From: Sporocytophaga sp.
GTDB lineage: Bacteria; Bacteroidota; Bacteroidia; Cytophagales; Cytophagaceae
NCBI RefSeq assembly: GCF_017745095.1
Contig: NZ_JAGHZZ010000004.1
Coordinates: forward strand, 1 to 64,000
Length of the DNA: 64,000 nucleotides
Direction: 5' to 3'
Shown here: positions 38,366-47,619 of the stretch, one piece after another
How the letters are laid out: every line of letters starts with the position of its first letter
Numbering within the stretch: position 1 is the first letter of the stretch
The notes under the pieces: generated by a model
The model's database searches: none
What the model saw: the letters and a program-made list of their open reading frames with translations, nothing else
Told to the model about the DNA's origin: nothing
Made by a program: the position numbers and the translations under genes

Positions 38366-38706
38366 TTCTATTTATATAAAATTCTCAACAGCAATTTCTT
38401 AAATAATTTAGAAGTAACTGCAGTAGTCTCAATATTTTTTGCTTTAAGTGAATTAAAGCATCTATTGTAATCAATGGATTTTTATGGTTTTCAGGAAAAA
38501 TTTCATTTTTCTCCTGATTTGAGTGTTTACCAAATAACCATTTGTTCATACCATCCATAAGTAGAAGTATCTATTCCTGGATTTTGATTTAAATATTGGA
38601 TTATAAGGGTCTGATTAGTATTGTATTGTTTTCTTAGGAGGACTTCACTTATTATTAAATACCTAATAGAATATCGAGATCTTCAATTAAAAACAACAGA
38701 TAAAAT
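38366..38706 (+). promoter_or_regulatory. promoter region of the GH26 mannanase gene
   Basis: 340 bases without a gene, A/T-rich, between divergent genes. It must hold the mannanase promoter; a clear -7/-33 pair of the Bacteroidota TTTG / TAnnTTTG type cannot be picked out with confidence. No hairpin seen. Confidence 0.3.
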
Positions 38707-40767
38707 ATGATTTTAAAATTTACCAAATCTTTAATTGTGTTTTCAATCCTGTTTTTTGCAGGACAGGCTTACAGTCAGAAGTTTGAGGCCGAAAATGCTA
38801 CACTCGCTCCGGCAACTAGTAATCCTGCAATTGTTCAGGCCTGCGACAGCTGTTCTAACAAAGCCATTGTCTCTACGCGTGAGTCAGGGTTTACCTTACC
38901 TCTTACAGTTGCTAAAGAGGCAAAGTACAATGTTTATATCAAAGTAAGTGCTGCGTATGGTCCAAAGATCAATACAATAAAATTGGATGATCTTTCTACT
39001 TCACTTGATCTGGTTGAAAATACAGCCTTTTTAAGAGTAAAAGTAATGAGCAATCTCAAACTCACAGCTGGCGCTCATACCTTTGTTTTTGAGAAAAGCT
39101 GGGGTTGGGTAAACGTTGATTACATTGAGCTTGAAGAAGTACAACCTCAATTTTCAGCTAAGCTTGAAGCTGAGGATGGTACACTTACTCCTTTAGCTAA
39201 CGGAGCTGAAGTGATCACATGCGCTAGCTGTTCAGGGGGAAAGGTCGTTTCTACAAAAGACAGTGGCTTTAAAATTGATGCTTTAATAAGCAAAGCTTCC
39301 AATTACAATATTTATTTAATGGTAGCCTCTCCCAATGGTAATAAGACTAACACTTTAACTTTAGATCCAGGTACTACAAATGCACTTTCAGTTGATTTCA
39401 GCACCACAGACGCTGGGTATGTGAAAATTAAAGTAGTCTCGAATCAAAAGCTTACAGCTGGGGCTCATGTAATTGAGGTTAGCAAGAATTGGGGATGGAT
39501 CAATGTAGATTATATTGAATTTGAGGAAGTTGTTGGTCCAAGATTTAATCTTACGCAATCTTTGTCAACTCCAAATCCTATTGATGAAGCCTCTTGCCTT
39601 TATAATTATCTGCTTCTGAACTACGGAAAGAAAATCGTTTCTGGTGTTATGACGCTTGAAAGTTTTGATGAAACCAATAAGCTAAAAACACAGACAGGTA
39701 AAGAGCCAGGACTTATGGGGCTCGATTTTATGCATAACAACAGGGGGTATGGCTGGTATGATGAGCAGCTAAACCTTAAAGATGCTAAAACGTGGACTGC
39801 TAAAAATGGTATTGTGGAAATGACGTGGCACTGGAGAGATCCGCTTAGAAAGACTGAAGGGTTTTATAAACCTGATGGAGAGAAGCCAGCGAACGAAGTG
39901 ACGGACTTTGATATTTCAAAAATAAATGATCCTTCTTCTGCTGAATACAAAGCAATGGTGAGCGATATTGATGCAATATCTATAAGGCTTAAAGAATTTG
40001 AGGAAAATAAAATTCCTGTATTATGGAGACCATTACATGAGGCTGCAGGAGGATGGTTCTGGTGGGGAGCTAAATCTGGCGCAGATCTTCAGAAACTATG
40101 GAAGCTTATATATGACAGAATGGTGAATGTTCACGGCTTGAGAAATCTTATCTGGGTATGGACAAACAATGGTAATGATGAGCAATGGTATCCCGGAGAT
40201 GCTTATGTAGATATTGTAGGTATTGATATCTATAGTGAAAATGGAGATCATGGTTCTCAGATATTAACATTTAATTCATTGAATGAAAGATATCAAGGGA
40301 AGAAAATGTTGGCATTGACTGAAGTTGGAACAAGTCCTGACGCTGATCTGCTGGTAAGAGATGAAGCTGCCTGGTCCTGGTATATGCCTTGGTATGGAAA
40401 ATGGGCCAGTGATAATATTGAAAAATATACAAACTGGGATTTGTGGAAGAAAAACTTAGGACATGATTATGTTCTGTCATTGAATGAGATGCCCGCACTC
40501 AAGGAAATATGTGCCATTACAAGTGTTGATGAAAAGAGAACTGCAGAAAAGGCATTTGAAGTTTATCCAACCTTGATTGAAGATCAACTAACTATAAAGG
40601 CTGTAGAAGGTGTTAGATCAGTTGCAATATACAATGCAATGGGAGATTTGATAGGAAAGTTTGAGGGTAACAGAGATAACTTGGTAATGCCTTTTTCTGA
40701 GCACAGACCAGGCTTGTATTTCGTAGTTATAAATGAAACTAAAACCTTCAAGGTTATTAAAAAATAA
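38707..40767 (+). CDS. GH26 beta-mannanase with two CBM35/CBM6-like modules and T9SS sorting domain
   Basis: 686 residues. Signal peptide MILKFTKSLIVFSILFFAGQ. Two CBM-like domains follow (about 24-145 and 150-275), each opening FEAENATL / LEAEDGTL and closing with AGAH-x-(F/I)-x-F-x-K-(S/N)-WGW-(V/I)NVDYIE. The GH26 catalytic core runs to about 600: TWHWRD, VLWRPLHEAAGGWFWWG (acid/base Glu in the LHE element), WVWTNNG, and LALTEVGTS holding the nucleophile Glu. A T9SS sorting domain ends the protein (FEVYPTLIEDQLTIKA ... GLYFVVIN). The enzyme hydrolyses beta-1,4-mannans in the medium; the CBMs target mannan or other hemicellulose. A terminator follows at 40793. Confidence 0.93.
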   Translation: MILKFTKSLIVFSILFFAGQAYSQKFEAENATLAPATSNPAIVQACDSCSNKAIVSTRESGFTLPLTVAKEAKYNVYIKVSAAYGPKINTIKLDDLSTSLDLVENTAFLRVKVMSNLKLTAGAHTFVFEKSWGWVNVDYIELEEVQPQFSAKLEAEDGTLTPLANGAEVITCASCSGGKVVSTKDSGFKIDALISKASNYNIYLMVASPNGNKTNTLTLDPGTTNALSVDFSTTDAGYVKIKVVSNQKLTAGAHVIEVSKNWGWINVDYIEFEEVVGPRFNLTQSLSTPNPIDEASCLYNYLLLNYGKKIVSGVMTLESFDETNKLKTQTGKEPGLMGLDFMHNNRGYGWYDEQLNLKDAKTWTAKNGIVEMTWHWRDPLRKTEGFYKPDGEKPANEVTDFDISKINDPSSAEYKAMVSDIDAISIRLKEFEENKIPVLWRPLHEAAGGWFWWGAKSGADLQKLWKLIYDRMVNVHGLRNLIWVWTNNGNDEQWYPGDAYVDIVGIDIYSENGDHGSQILTFNSLNERYQGKKMLALTEVGTSPDADLLVRDEAAWSWYMPWYGKWASDNIEKYTNWDLWKKNLGHDYVLSLNEMPALKEICAITSVDEKRTAEKAFEVYPTLIEDQLTIKAVEGVRSVAIYNAMGDLIGKFEGNRDNLVMPFSEHRPGLYFVVINETKTFKVIKK

Positions 40768-40792
40768 GTTTTAACAGTTAAAATGGTAATAG

Positions 40793-40821
40793 GGCTGTTG
40801 CATTTTTTGCAACAGCCTTTT
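40793..40821 (+). terminator. intrinsic terminator of the mannanase gene
   Basis: GGCTGTTGC / GCAACAGCC stem of 9 bp, loop of T-rich DNA, then TTTTGCTTTT. Lies 26 bases after the stop codon. Confidence 0.9.
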
Positions 40822-40957
40822 GCTTTTAATTGGTTTGGTCGTTTTACAAAAAGAACTTGTATGATATGTTAATTGGACTTTTGGTTTAGTAAATGGCTGA
40901 AAATCTAGGGAGTTACTTTTTTCTTTAAATTTCACTAAATTGTATGGCTAAATCAGA

Positions 40958-41356
40958 ATGAATTTAATGAAACAACTACTTTTTATAACCGCATTCTTCT
41001 TATTTTCCTTAAGCCTATTCGGGCAATCTTCAGATTTGAGAAAATTCAGAAATGGTAGATTTAAAGTTCATTCAGATAGTGAAGGAGATTATATTATCAT
41101 TCGTAAAGGTTCACGCCAGATTGAGTTTATGGAAAAAATAGGAGTAGAGGCTGAATTCATTGTAAAATGGAAGAGTGATAGTGTTTATACATTAAGACCA
41201 GCAAGAGGCTCTGTCAGACTATTTCCGAAATTTCCTAAAAATGCTGTTTTAACAGTAAGGATACTCAAGGCAAAAGAACACTCTTATATACAGTTGACAA
41301 GCTCTAATTTTGACGATTATAAATATACTTCTGAAATTTTTAAAGTTGAAGACTAG
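40958..41356 (+). CDS. secreted hypothetical protein, 132 aa
   Basis: Signal peptide (MNLMKQLLFITAFFLFSLSL, or MKQLL from 40967). Mature part about 110 residues, basic and beta-rich: KFRNGRFKVHSDSEGDYIII and GSVRLFPKFPKNAVLTVRIL. No sorting domain, lipobox or motif I know. Probably periplasmic. Function unknown. Confidence 0.55.
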   Translation: MNLMKQLLFITAFFLFSLSLFGQSSDLRKFRNGRFKVHSDSEGDYIIIRKGSRQIEFMEKIGVEAEFIVKWKSDSVYTLRPARGSVRLFPKFPKNAVLTVRILKAKEHSYIQLTSSNFDDYKYTSEIFKVED

Positions 41357-41471
41357 AATTTTGAGAGCTACTAAAATACATTTCATTAAGTCGGATTAAA
41401 AAGAAGTATTAATGAGCAGAATATGTTCATAAAGTTAAAAGTTATATTGTTGATGGGATAAGATATAGTGA

Positions 41472-41702
41472 TCAAATGATTACGATAACAAAATGAAATT
41501 CAACGGATGTATTGGAATAAAGCGGCCCACTAAATGTGGGCCGCTTTATTTTGGTATGGCTTTCATATAACTTTTTCAAAGTTAAAATATTAGAAATATA
41601 GAATAGAGCAATTCCTATAGCAGAAGTTTCTTGCTGTTCAATCTGCCGTTGAATTTCTATGTACAATAAGATTATTACTGGAACAATCCCTAGAACAGCC
41701 AA
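41472..41702 (-). pseudogene. membrane-protein fragment that reads through a terminator
   Basis: A frame opening with a TTG (41702) overlaps the last 13 bases of the membrane gene at 41690. It encodes one hydrophobic span (AVLGIVPVIILLYIEI) plus a charged tail, but its last codons run straight through the hairpin at 41521-41545, and no ATG exists. The product LAVLGIVPVIILLYIEIQRQ looks like genuine membrane coding, so a decayed gene or an artefact is more likely than an expressed one. Confidence 0.3.
41521..41545. terminator. GC-rich hairpin between genes
   Basis: Perfect 10-bp stem AGCGGCCCAC / GTGGGCCGCT with a 5-base loop and short T runs on both outer sides. Confidence 0.7.
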
Positions 41703-42199
41703 TGTCCATGTTGCGATAAGTTCATGTTAAGTATGCTCAGTATACAATCTCTTAGGTTATTGAAATGGTATATTAATGCTGCCAAAAGAGCTGCCTGACC
41801 AATAAGTGTTGCTGAAATAATAGCTATAGATGCTTTGCCAACCCTTTGGCTCCATCTTACAGCGATACTTGCAATACAGAAAACAGATTGGGCTATAAGA
41901 ATTGTTGTTATTGTGTTCATATTAAACCTTAAAGACTTATAAGTACTGACGCAAACTGCTGTTGAAGGATTAGAGATAAGGATACAACTAAGGAATTTGT
42001 CAAGTTCTGTTACTGCCGAAAGTATTAATGTTGCTGCAATTGTTGAATTTACTGCTGCCAATATCATTATAACAATAGATCTTCCGGCAGTGAAGAATCC
42101 TGAGTTTGTTATAATAGCTATACCAATGAGTCCTGCTGCTAATGCAATTGCTACTCCTCCGAAAGTAAGCAATGCTAGTACTGAGTTGAAATCGCACAT
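41690..42199 (-). CDS. four-span membrane protein
   Basis: 169 residues with four hydrophobic spans: VLALLTFGGVAIALAAGLIG, IVIMILAAVNSTIAATLILS, TITTILIAQSVFCIASIAVR, and ASIAIISATLIGQAALLAAL. No charged motif, no catalytic residues. Function unknown; possibly a small transporter-like or anchor protein. Downstream coding resumes in another frame, so its natural end may have been altered. Confidence 0.5.
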   Translation of the reverse strand: MCDFNSVLALLTFGGVAIALAAGLIGIAIITNSGFFTAGRSIVIMILAAVNSTIAATLILSAVTELDKFLSCILISNPSTAVCVSTYKSLRFNMNTITTILIAQSVFCIASIAVRWSQRVGKASIAIISATLIGQAALLAALIYHFNNLRDCILSILNMNLSQHGHWLF

Positions 42200-42445
42200 A
42201 TGTTTTTGTTAAGAGTGAAAAATGTTTACTGGAACAAGTTTTAATTGAAAGTGAAAATTCGTTTCGAGCATAAAGACAATTAAGCATTAACAAAAGATGC
42301 ATCTTGATCAGTACCTTTGATCAAATGTATTTTTGTTGATCCACAGCTTTGCTAGAAATAGATTTTTTAAGACAATTATTAATTTCTACTGATTGATTAT
42401 GACGAGAGAACGTCAATTTTTTAGTAGTGTAAACTTAGTAGGCCA

Positions 42446-42471
42446 GGTCGCAAATCATTTGCGTTTGGAAA
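42446..42471. promoter_or_regulatory. GTCGCA-CATTTGCG motif, copy 2
   Basis: GTCGCAAATCATTTGCG followed by TTTGGAAA; the inner part CGCAAAT-C-ATTTGCG is a full palindrome. Closely related to copy 1 at 31299 (both followed by TT-x-GG and an A run). Not adjacent to a start codon. Confidence 0.5.
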
Positions 42472-42519
42472 AAAAGTAATTATCCCTTTGCTAAGAGGGA
42501 AATTAAAAAGTTTGGGTTT

Positions 42520-42537
42520 AAGCCTGACTTCAGGCTT
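42520..42537. terminator. compact hairpin
   Basis: Perfect 8-bp stem AAGCCTGA / TCAGGCTT with a 2-base loop; T run only on the plus-strand side (TTTTTG). A weak terminator of the DUF1287 gene at most. Confidence 0.5.
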
Positions 42538-42589
42538 TTTGTTAATAATAAGAATGTATGATGCAACAATAAAGTCTCAATTGTGATTC

Positions 42590-43174
42590 TTACTTTTTAT
42601 ATCTGTAATGTCCTATGATTTTGTAGCTGAATAAGCAATCTTCCACAACCTGTCCTGCACCGATATTATGTACTAAAAGATATCTCTGACCATCTGCCGA
42701 TTTATTTTTAACCACAATTCCGATATGCGTTACTGCATCGTATAAGTTCCAGCAAACGATATCTCCAGGTTGATAATCTTTTGGATTTTGAGAAATGATT
42801 TTAGCGCTGTTGTGTCTTGAGAAAAACATCATGAGATTGGGCACTCGTCTGTGGTCTATGTTTTTGTCGGGTTTAGTGAGTCCCCATTTGGAGGGGTACT
42901 TGTTGAAGTTGACTTTCATGTCTTCATGCACTTCTTTCTGAAGGTCAATGCCAAGCTTTCTATACGCACGGATTACAACATCTGTGCAAACTCCTTTACC
43001 ATTGGGAGTATCTCCATTCGGATAATTAATTACAAAGTATGTCGGATCATATACGACTTTCTGTTTGGTTAAAACAAGGGCAGAGTCTGCTAATCTTTCA
43101 TAAAAATTTGTTTGAGCAAATGCTGAACTCAAAGTTATCATGAAAAAAAAGATGATTAAAAAACGGATCTTCAT
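42590..43174 (-). CDS. DUF1287-family secreted protein
   Basis: 194 residues from ATG 43174, chosen for the signal peptide MKIRFLIIFFFMITLSSAFA; a longer frame to 43228 adds 18 unlikely residues. The mature protein has the DUF1287 pattern: YDPTYFVINYPNGDTPNGKG, VCTDVVIRAYRKLGIDLQ, then YQPGDIVCWNLYDAVTHIGI and YLLVHNIGAGQVVEDCLF. Cys in GVCTDV and His in VTHIG look like an NlpC/P60-type Cys-His pair, which this family is thought to resemble, suggesting a secreted peptidoglycan-related hydrolase. Function not proven. Confidence 0.85.
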   Translation of the reverse strand: MKIRFLIIFFFMITLSSAFAQTNFYERLADSALVLTKQKVVYDPTYFVINYPNGDTPNGKGVCTDVVIRAYRKLGIDLQKEVHEDMKVNFNKYPSKWGLTKPDKNIDHRRVPNLMMFFSRHNSAKIISQNPKDYQPGDIVCWNLYDAVTHIGIVVKNKSADGQRYLLVHNIGAGQVVEDCLFSYKIIGHYRYKK

Positions 43175-43301
43175 AGTTTGAACGTTTGAAAAAAAAATGA
43201 TATTACATTCGACAAAAAGATCAAACAAATGAAGTGCCAGGTTTGAGGAGTCTCGAATATATGGAGATTAGAATAGGTATGGTGATGAAAAATTATGGGT
43301 G

Positions 43302-43811
43302 CTAACCCAACAAGCCAAGATTTTGACGGGACCATTTCGCGATAAAATTAATCCTTTGGGAATTAAATATAATCTCATTGTCAATTAAATATCTTCTCAA
43401 AGTATTTACAGACTCTTCATTCTGACAATCGAACAATGAAATCTCCTTGTTCTTTATCATTATAAAAAATGATATGTATTTTTCTTCATCTCCTTTCTCT
43501 TTAGAATAAATTTCAAGTGGTCCTTTTAGTTTGTAGATGTAATCATATTTAAATTCAATGAATAGAATGATTGAATACTTCCTGATGATTGAATTTTGAA
43601 CATTGATTTCTATAATGTCTTTTTTTGTGAAGCAGACGACTCCAATCACAAACACCAGGCACAGAAAGATTATTGCAAGTGTTGATAGATCGGATAAAAG
43701 TATTCCAGTTGAGGATAGTAGAAATACAAAGGCGAATTTTGCAATAAGGTCTTTTGTTGTTTTTTTTAATACTAATGTTTTTCCATCAAAGCTGATTTTA
43801 ATTTCACTCAT
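43302..43811 (-). CDS. hypothetical membrane protein, 169 aa
   Basis: Short N-terminus, two adjacent hydrophobic spans (IAKFAFVFLLSSTGILLSDL and TLAIIFLCLVFVIGVVCF), then a beta-rich cytoplasmic part (IEINVQNSIIRKYSIILFIE, YISFFIMIKNKEISLFDCQN) and a helical end. The layout resembles PH-like (DUF304-type) membrane proteins, but the match is weak. Lies 26 bases from the pseudogene at 43837 on the same strand. Confidence 0.5.
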   Translation of the reverse strand: MSEIKISFDGKTLVLKKTTKDLIAKFAFVFLLSSTGILLSDLSTLAIIFLCLVFVIGVVCFTKKDIIEINVQNSIIRKYSIILFIEFKYDYIYKLKGPLEIYSKEKGDEEKYISFFIMIKNKEISLFDCQNEESVNTLRRYLIDNEIIFNSQRINFIAKWSRQNLGLLG

Positions 43812-43836
43812 AAATTTATAATAATTAGTTTGAACG

Positions 43837-44277
43837 TTATATTCCTAATTGTCGCATCCATCCTCTAAGGCTCTTATTTAAATCAGTATCATCGCTTTTA
43901 AATAGAACCCTTAACGTATACTGTTTGCTCACTGTACATCCTTGTCTATATTCAATGATGTCATTTGATTCTTTGGCTTGCTCAATGTTTATTATATCTT
44001 CATTATTCAGGATCATCTTCTTTCTTTTACTCAATTGCTCAGCAACTCTGGTAGATAAATATTTTAAAGAAGGTTGGGTAGAGGTAAAGAGTGACTTTAA
44101 TGAATCATACTTTTCCTGGTGGATTAATTCAGAAATTAATTTTACTGGCGCAGATACAACCGCTGCTTTACCAAATGCAAACCCAATTATGGTATATTGA
44201 GTGGTATCAGAATTGCCTTGACTAAATCCTGGTATACAAGTGGAGAAAAGTGTGCTAAAGATTAATTAGTATTTCAT
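43837..44277 (-). pseudogene. secreted protein gene with an early nonsense codon
   Basis: From ATG 44277 the frame reads MKY, then a TAA (44266-44268), then runs open for 143 codons to 43837: LIFSTLFSTCIPGFSQGNSD is a signal-peptide end with a cleavage site, followed by a secreted-looking domain (YTIIGFAFGKAAVVSAPVKL, LVLFKSDDTDLNKSLRGWMR). One base change at the fourth codon would restore a full 146-residue exported protein. A later start (44034) would give only the C-terminal 65 residues without a signal. It follows the S41 peptidase gene on the same strand. Confidence 0.65.
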
Positions 44278-44314
44278 AGTATGTATATTGAATAAAAGGT
44301 TCTTGAATCAGAAT

Positions 44315-45724
44315 CTACTGTTTTCGATATGTCTCTGTGTATTTTTCGTTGGTTCCTATTCTGATTGAAGACACTTGGTTGTTGTTGTTTCTTATAAAGG
44401 TTATGTATTTAAATCGATTGCAGGCGAAGTTGTCATTACCTTTTGGTAAGAGAACTTCTTTTGGAAAATTATCATAAATCAAAATGAGTTGATTGCCCTT
44501 CTCAAGGATTTTCACTCTTCTGTAGTTACCAATATAGTCTCTTGAATTAGAAATAATTTCATAAACTGGAATTTGTGTCTCGGTTCTTCCTTTGTAATAT
44601 TTTGTTTTATTCTGTTGAGAGTTTTTCCCAGTCCTTTTTAAAGCAGAATGATAAGCTTCGTCAAATGCATTATCTGCATCAACTAACACATCCGGCGTTA
44701 TTCCTTTTGCCTCCCAGGTATAATTATTATTGTCCTTGTCGAATACCTTGTCGATAGGGATAGTGCAAGAATAATATTTTGTTATTTGGTATCCACCATG
44801 TCCATTTGCTCCACCTCCTGTTTGTTCTCCTATAATCCTAACATTAGAGTTTAATTTTTTTAATGCATAGCAGGTAAGTTCGGCTGCTGAAAAGGTAGCA
44901 TTACTTGTAAGTATGTAGATGCTTTTGCCTTTTGCAAACTTAAAGTTGTTTTGTTTAGGAGTGTAAAGATCATTTACAGTAGGCTTCCAATCACTAGGAA
45001 TCGTATCATACCGTAAATTCCTTTCACTGGTAATGATGTATGCTTTCGTTTGGGAGGTGAAAAAGGAAGAAAAATAACTAGCAAGATATTCCATTCCTCC
45101 CGTGTTTTTACGCAAATCTATTATTATAGAATTAGTGTTTTTAAGGAAGGACATTACTGATCTTAAGCTTATTCTATCTTTATTTAACTTTTTATCATAT
45201 GATTCTGAGGTAAAATCATTTATTTCAAGATAACCGATATTTCCTGGAAGGATTTTAATTGGGCCGTAGGTAAATTTATCAGTTTTGCATCTTTTTAAAT
45301 ATCTTTTGTAATCTCTTTTGTATTTAACTCTTTTTAATTTTGTAATAACATATGAGCCTGCTTTGACTTTCCCATTCTTGTTACGAACATATTCAGGATA
45401 TTTATGGATGCTTTCTCTAACAGAATCTGTTTCTTTATGAAAAGCAATGATATTGATATGACCATCATGACTAATTTTCCTAAGATCCATAGTCACTTCA
45501 TAAGTAAACTCATCAATGTTTAATGTTGTATCATATCCTCCTGATTGATGTTTTTGATTAATGAAATCAACCATTTCTTTGGCTTTGTCATAAGAGACAT
45601 AAGAATATAGAAAGTCGTATTTGAGTCCTTCTATAATTTTATGTTTGGTAGAGTCTGTTTGGGCTTTGGCCTGATAACAATAGTAAAAAGTGAGTGCTAA
45701 AGTCAAAATTCTGAATAAATTCAT
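44315..45724 (-). CDS. S41-family peptidase, intact
   Basis: 469 residues. Signal peptide MNLFRILTLALTFYYCYQAK. The mature protein has the tail-specific protease fold: IGYLEINDFTSESYDKKLNK, IIIDLRKNTGGMEYLASYFS (the DLR-x-N-x-GG motif), then IYILTSNATFSAAELTCYAL, with the Ser of TFSAAE as the nucleophile, and IIGEQTGGGANGHGGYQ. Such enzymes cleave peptides or degrade tagged proteins in the periplasm or at the surface. Compare the frameshifted homologue at 14391-16204. Downstream on the same strand is the nonsense-bearing gene at 43837. Confidence 0.85.
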   Translation of the reverse strand: MNLFRILTLALTFYYCYQAKAQTDSTKHKIIEGLKYDFLYSYVSYDKAKEMVDFINQKHQSGGYDTTLNIDEFTYEVTMDLRKISHDGHINIIAFHKETDSVRESIHKYPEYVRNKNGKVKAGSYVITKLKRVKYKRDYKRYLKRCKTDKFTYGPIKILPGNIGYLEINDFTSESYDKKLNKDRISLRSVMSFLKNTNSIIIDLRKNTGGMEYLASYFSSFFTSQTKAYIITSERNLRYDTIPSDWKPTVNDLYTPKQNNFKFAKGKSIYILTSNATFSAAELTCYALKKLNSNVRIIGEQTGGGANGHGGYQITKYYSCTIPIDKVFDKDNNNYTWEAKGITPDVLVDADNAFDEAYHSALKRTGKNSQQNKTKYYKGRTETQIPVYEIISNSRDYIGNYRRVKILEKGNQLILIYDNFPKEVLLPKGNDNFACNRFKYITFIRNNNNQVSSIRIGTNEKYTETYRKQ

Positions 45725-45860
45725 TTTTAAAAATCAATTCCATTAAGTCATGGAAGGCTGAGTGCTCATCCACATGTTTCTTTAATTTAATAAATTTTTC
45801 TGTGTAAAAGAATATTTTAGGTTGGAATTAATTTTGTGGTAAATGATTTATTTACGAAAA

Positions 45861-46862
45861 TTACTCTTCTACTTTAGGAAGATTTGCTCTGATATGCTTT
45901 GAGAAATCAGGTGAATGTTCTGCATCACCCGCTTGAGCAACGCCATTGATTTTCGATAACTTACGAAGTTCTCCAAAAGGCATTTTTGTGTTTATAAATC
46001 CTCTTCCATAAAGATACTGATCGATAAAACCGTTGAGGAAATGATATAAATTAAATCCACCAGTTCTACCTGCTTTGTTTGCATAACGTATAATATTAAT
46101 CGTACAGCTGTTGCTCAGAAGGTGATAAAATTCAGGTTTATCTGCCAGTTCATTTATTCTGGATAAATAAATCAACAGCAGTGTACGTGCGTTTTCCGCT
46201 GAGATTCTTATTGGATAAAGGTATACTTCCTCATGCCTGTGGTTGGTGCGAACACCTACAATGTCTCTTTCATCTCCGACCACATAGATCAACTCAAATT
46301 GTTTAAAAAGTGAGGCTATAGGAGAGAAGCCTTCTCCAACTTCCGGACGAGTCTCTATGGATATACAGAGAGGCAAAGCATTGTCGAAATTAAAACTGAC
46401 AAATGTATGTCCCACAGGACCTACCTGCCAGTATGAGATGAAAAAGTCTACCGAGGTAAGATGGGAAAGCAAATAGTCCCTATCTTCAAAGTGCGCTGTA
46501 AAGTCAGTGTAGGACCTATAGTCGAAGTGCCTGTATCCTTTGATATGAATTGAGTCACCATTGATCGTTACCCTTGGCATTACGGAAACTTCCGGTCGCC
46601 AATTTCTTTTATGCGTAGGTTTAATTGTCATCCACCAAGCAAGCAGAAATGCATAGGTAATAGCGAAAAGATAGATCCATCTGGGGTTTTTGTTAATCCA
46701 GAAAGCCCAGATACCAAATGCCAGGAATATAATTGCAAGAACGATGCGCAAAGCTAGTGCTGGAAGGTTTGAAAAATAGATTGCCAGAGTTCCCCATAAC
46801 AAAAGAAAAAATATCAGAACTGATGTTAATATAGATCCCAAGATTCCTAACAAGTTTTTCAT
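45861..46862 (-). CDS. DUF4105-domain membrane protein
   Basis: 333 residues. Three N-terminal spans (LLGILGSILTSVLIFFLLLW, ALALRIVLAIIFLAFGIWAF, WIYLFAITYAFLLAWWMTI), then an extracytoplasmic domain of about 220 residues with DUF4105 signs: WRPEVSVMPRVTINGD, VGHTFVSFNF, GDERDIVGVRTNHRHEEVYL, HLLSNSCTINIIRYA. The His and Cys/Asn of HTFVSF and SNSCT may form a catalytic pair, as in other DUF4105/NlpC-like proteins, but this is inference. Function unknown. Confidence 0.85.
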   Translation of the reverse strand: MKNLLGILGSILTSVLIFFLLLWGTLAIYFSNLPALALRIVLAIIFLAFGIWAFWINKNPRWIYLFAITYAFLLAWWMTIKPTHKRNWRPEVSVMPRVTINGDSIHIKGYRHFDYRSYTDFTAHFEDRDYLLSHLTSVDFFISYWQVGPVGHTFVSFNFDNALPLCISIETRPEVGEGFSPIASLFKQFELIYVVGDERDIVGVRTNHRHEEVYLYPIRISAENARTLLLIYLSRINELADKPEFYHLLSNSCTINIIRYANKAGRTGGFNLYHFLNGFIDQYLYGRGFINTKMPFGELRKLSKINGVAQAGDAEHSPDFSKHIRANLPKVEE

Positions 46863-47165
46863 ATGCTGCGATCTACAATGTTCTTAATTAAGTATTTCCT
46901 CTTGAACTAGTCCTTATGTTCCAAGTGATAACTTGTATAATGAATGGAAGTTATTTTTATTAATATGGCTCATTCCGGTAAGGAAAATTTTGAAAAAGGC
47001 TCCTACTCATATTTGATTATTCAAGCCTCCATTATTAATTATCCTTATTTTACTCTAAAGGCGTTTAACGTTGTTGTTTGTGTATAATGCTGAAATTCAG
47101 ATTAAGTCCTTGTCGGAGCTATAAAAAAAAGATTTTTCTTTGGAAGTTTTAAACTTTTATAGTTT
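46863..47165. other. non-coding stretch before the Rrf2 unit
   Basis: A divergent promoter region of about 300 bases. Holds nothing I can identify apart from the operator at its right end. Confidence 0.4.
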
Positions 47166-47196
47166 CTTTACTGTAATAATATTGGTTACAGTAAAG
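47166..47196 (+). promoter_or_regulatory. operator of the Rrf2-type regulator
   Basis: A perfect 11-bp inverted repeat CTTTACTGTAA - 9 bases - TTACAGTAAAG, ending 2 bases before the start codon at 47199. The inner part TGTAA-N9-TTACA recurs before the next gene at 47620. Predicted Rrf2 binding site, so autoregulation. Confidence 0.85.
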
Positions 47197-47198
47197 AA

Positions 47199-47606
47199 AT
47201 GAACGGACGTTTTGCCATATCGATGCATATCCTGACCCTTTTGGAGCAATTTAAGGGAGAGGTCCTTTCGTCTGATTTCATTGCTGGTAGTATAAACATT
47301 AATCCTGTGCTGGTTAGGAAGGAAATATCTAATTTGAAGAAACATCATTTGGTGGAAAGCAAAGAAGGGAAGGCGGGAGGATTTACCCTGGCGAAACCAG
47401 CTTCACAGATTATGGTTTCCGATATTTATAAAGCCGTAGGGACAAATTCGGTTTTAGGAAAAAGTGTAAATGATCCCAATCCAGATTGTAAGATCGGAAA
47501 GCAAATTAACAAACAGCTAAATGCATTATATGAAGATGTGGAGAACGCTGTTATAAAGAAGCTGGGAAATATATCCCTGGCCGAATTCCATAAAAACTTT
47601 AGTTGA
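47199..47606 (+). CDS. Rrf2-family transcriptional regulator
   Basis: 135 residues. N-terminal winged helix: RFAISMHILTLLEQFKGE, LSSDFIAGSININPVLVRKE (recognition helix) and HHLVESKEGKAGGFTLAKPA, in which the wing GKAGGF-x-LAKP is the Rrf2 signature. The short C-terminal domain (NPDCKIGKQINKQLNALYED) has one Cys only, so it is not an Fe-S IscR/NsrR type but of the YwnA kind that senses small reactive molecules. It sits directly before an oxidoreductase gene; a repressor of that gene is the natural reading. Confidence 0.88.
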   Translation: MNGRFAISMHILTLLEQFKGEVLSSDFIAGSININPVLVRKEISNLKKHHLVESKEGKAGGFTLAKPASQIMVSDIYKAVGTNSVLGKSVNDPNPDCKIGKQINKQLNALYEDVENAVIKKLGNISLAEFHKNFS

Positions 47607-47619
47607 TTTTTTTTAATCA

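Larger units (their letters stand above)
42200..42589. other. 390-base non-coding stretch
   Basis: Holds the promoter side of the four-span protein, a GTCGCA-CATTTGCG motif at 42446 and a small hairpin at 42520. No open frame of useful size. Otherwise nothing is seen. Confidence 0.4.

Noticed and set aside
47157-47348. Minus-strand 63-codon frame across the Rrf2 gene start
   Set aside because: It is a shadow of the regulator gene and covers its operator.
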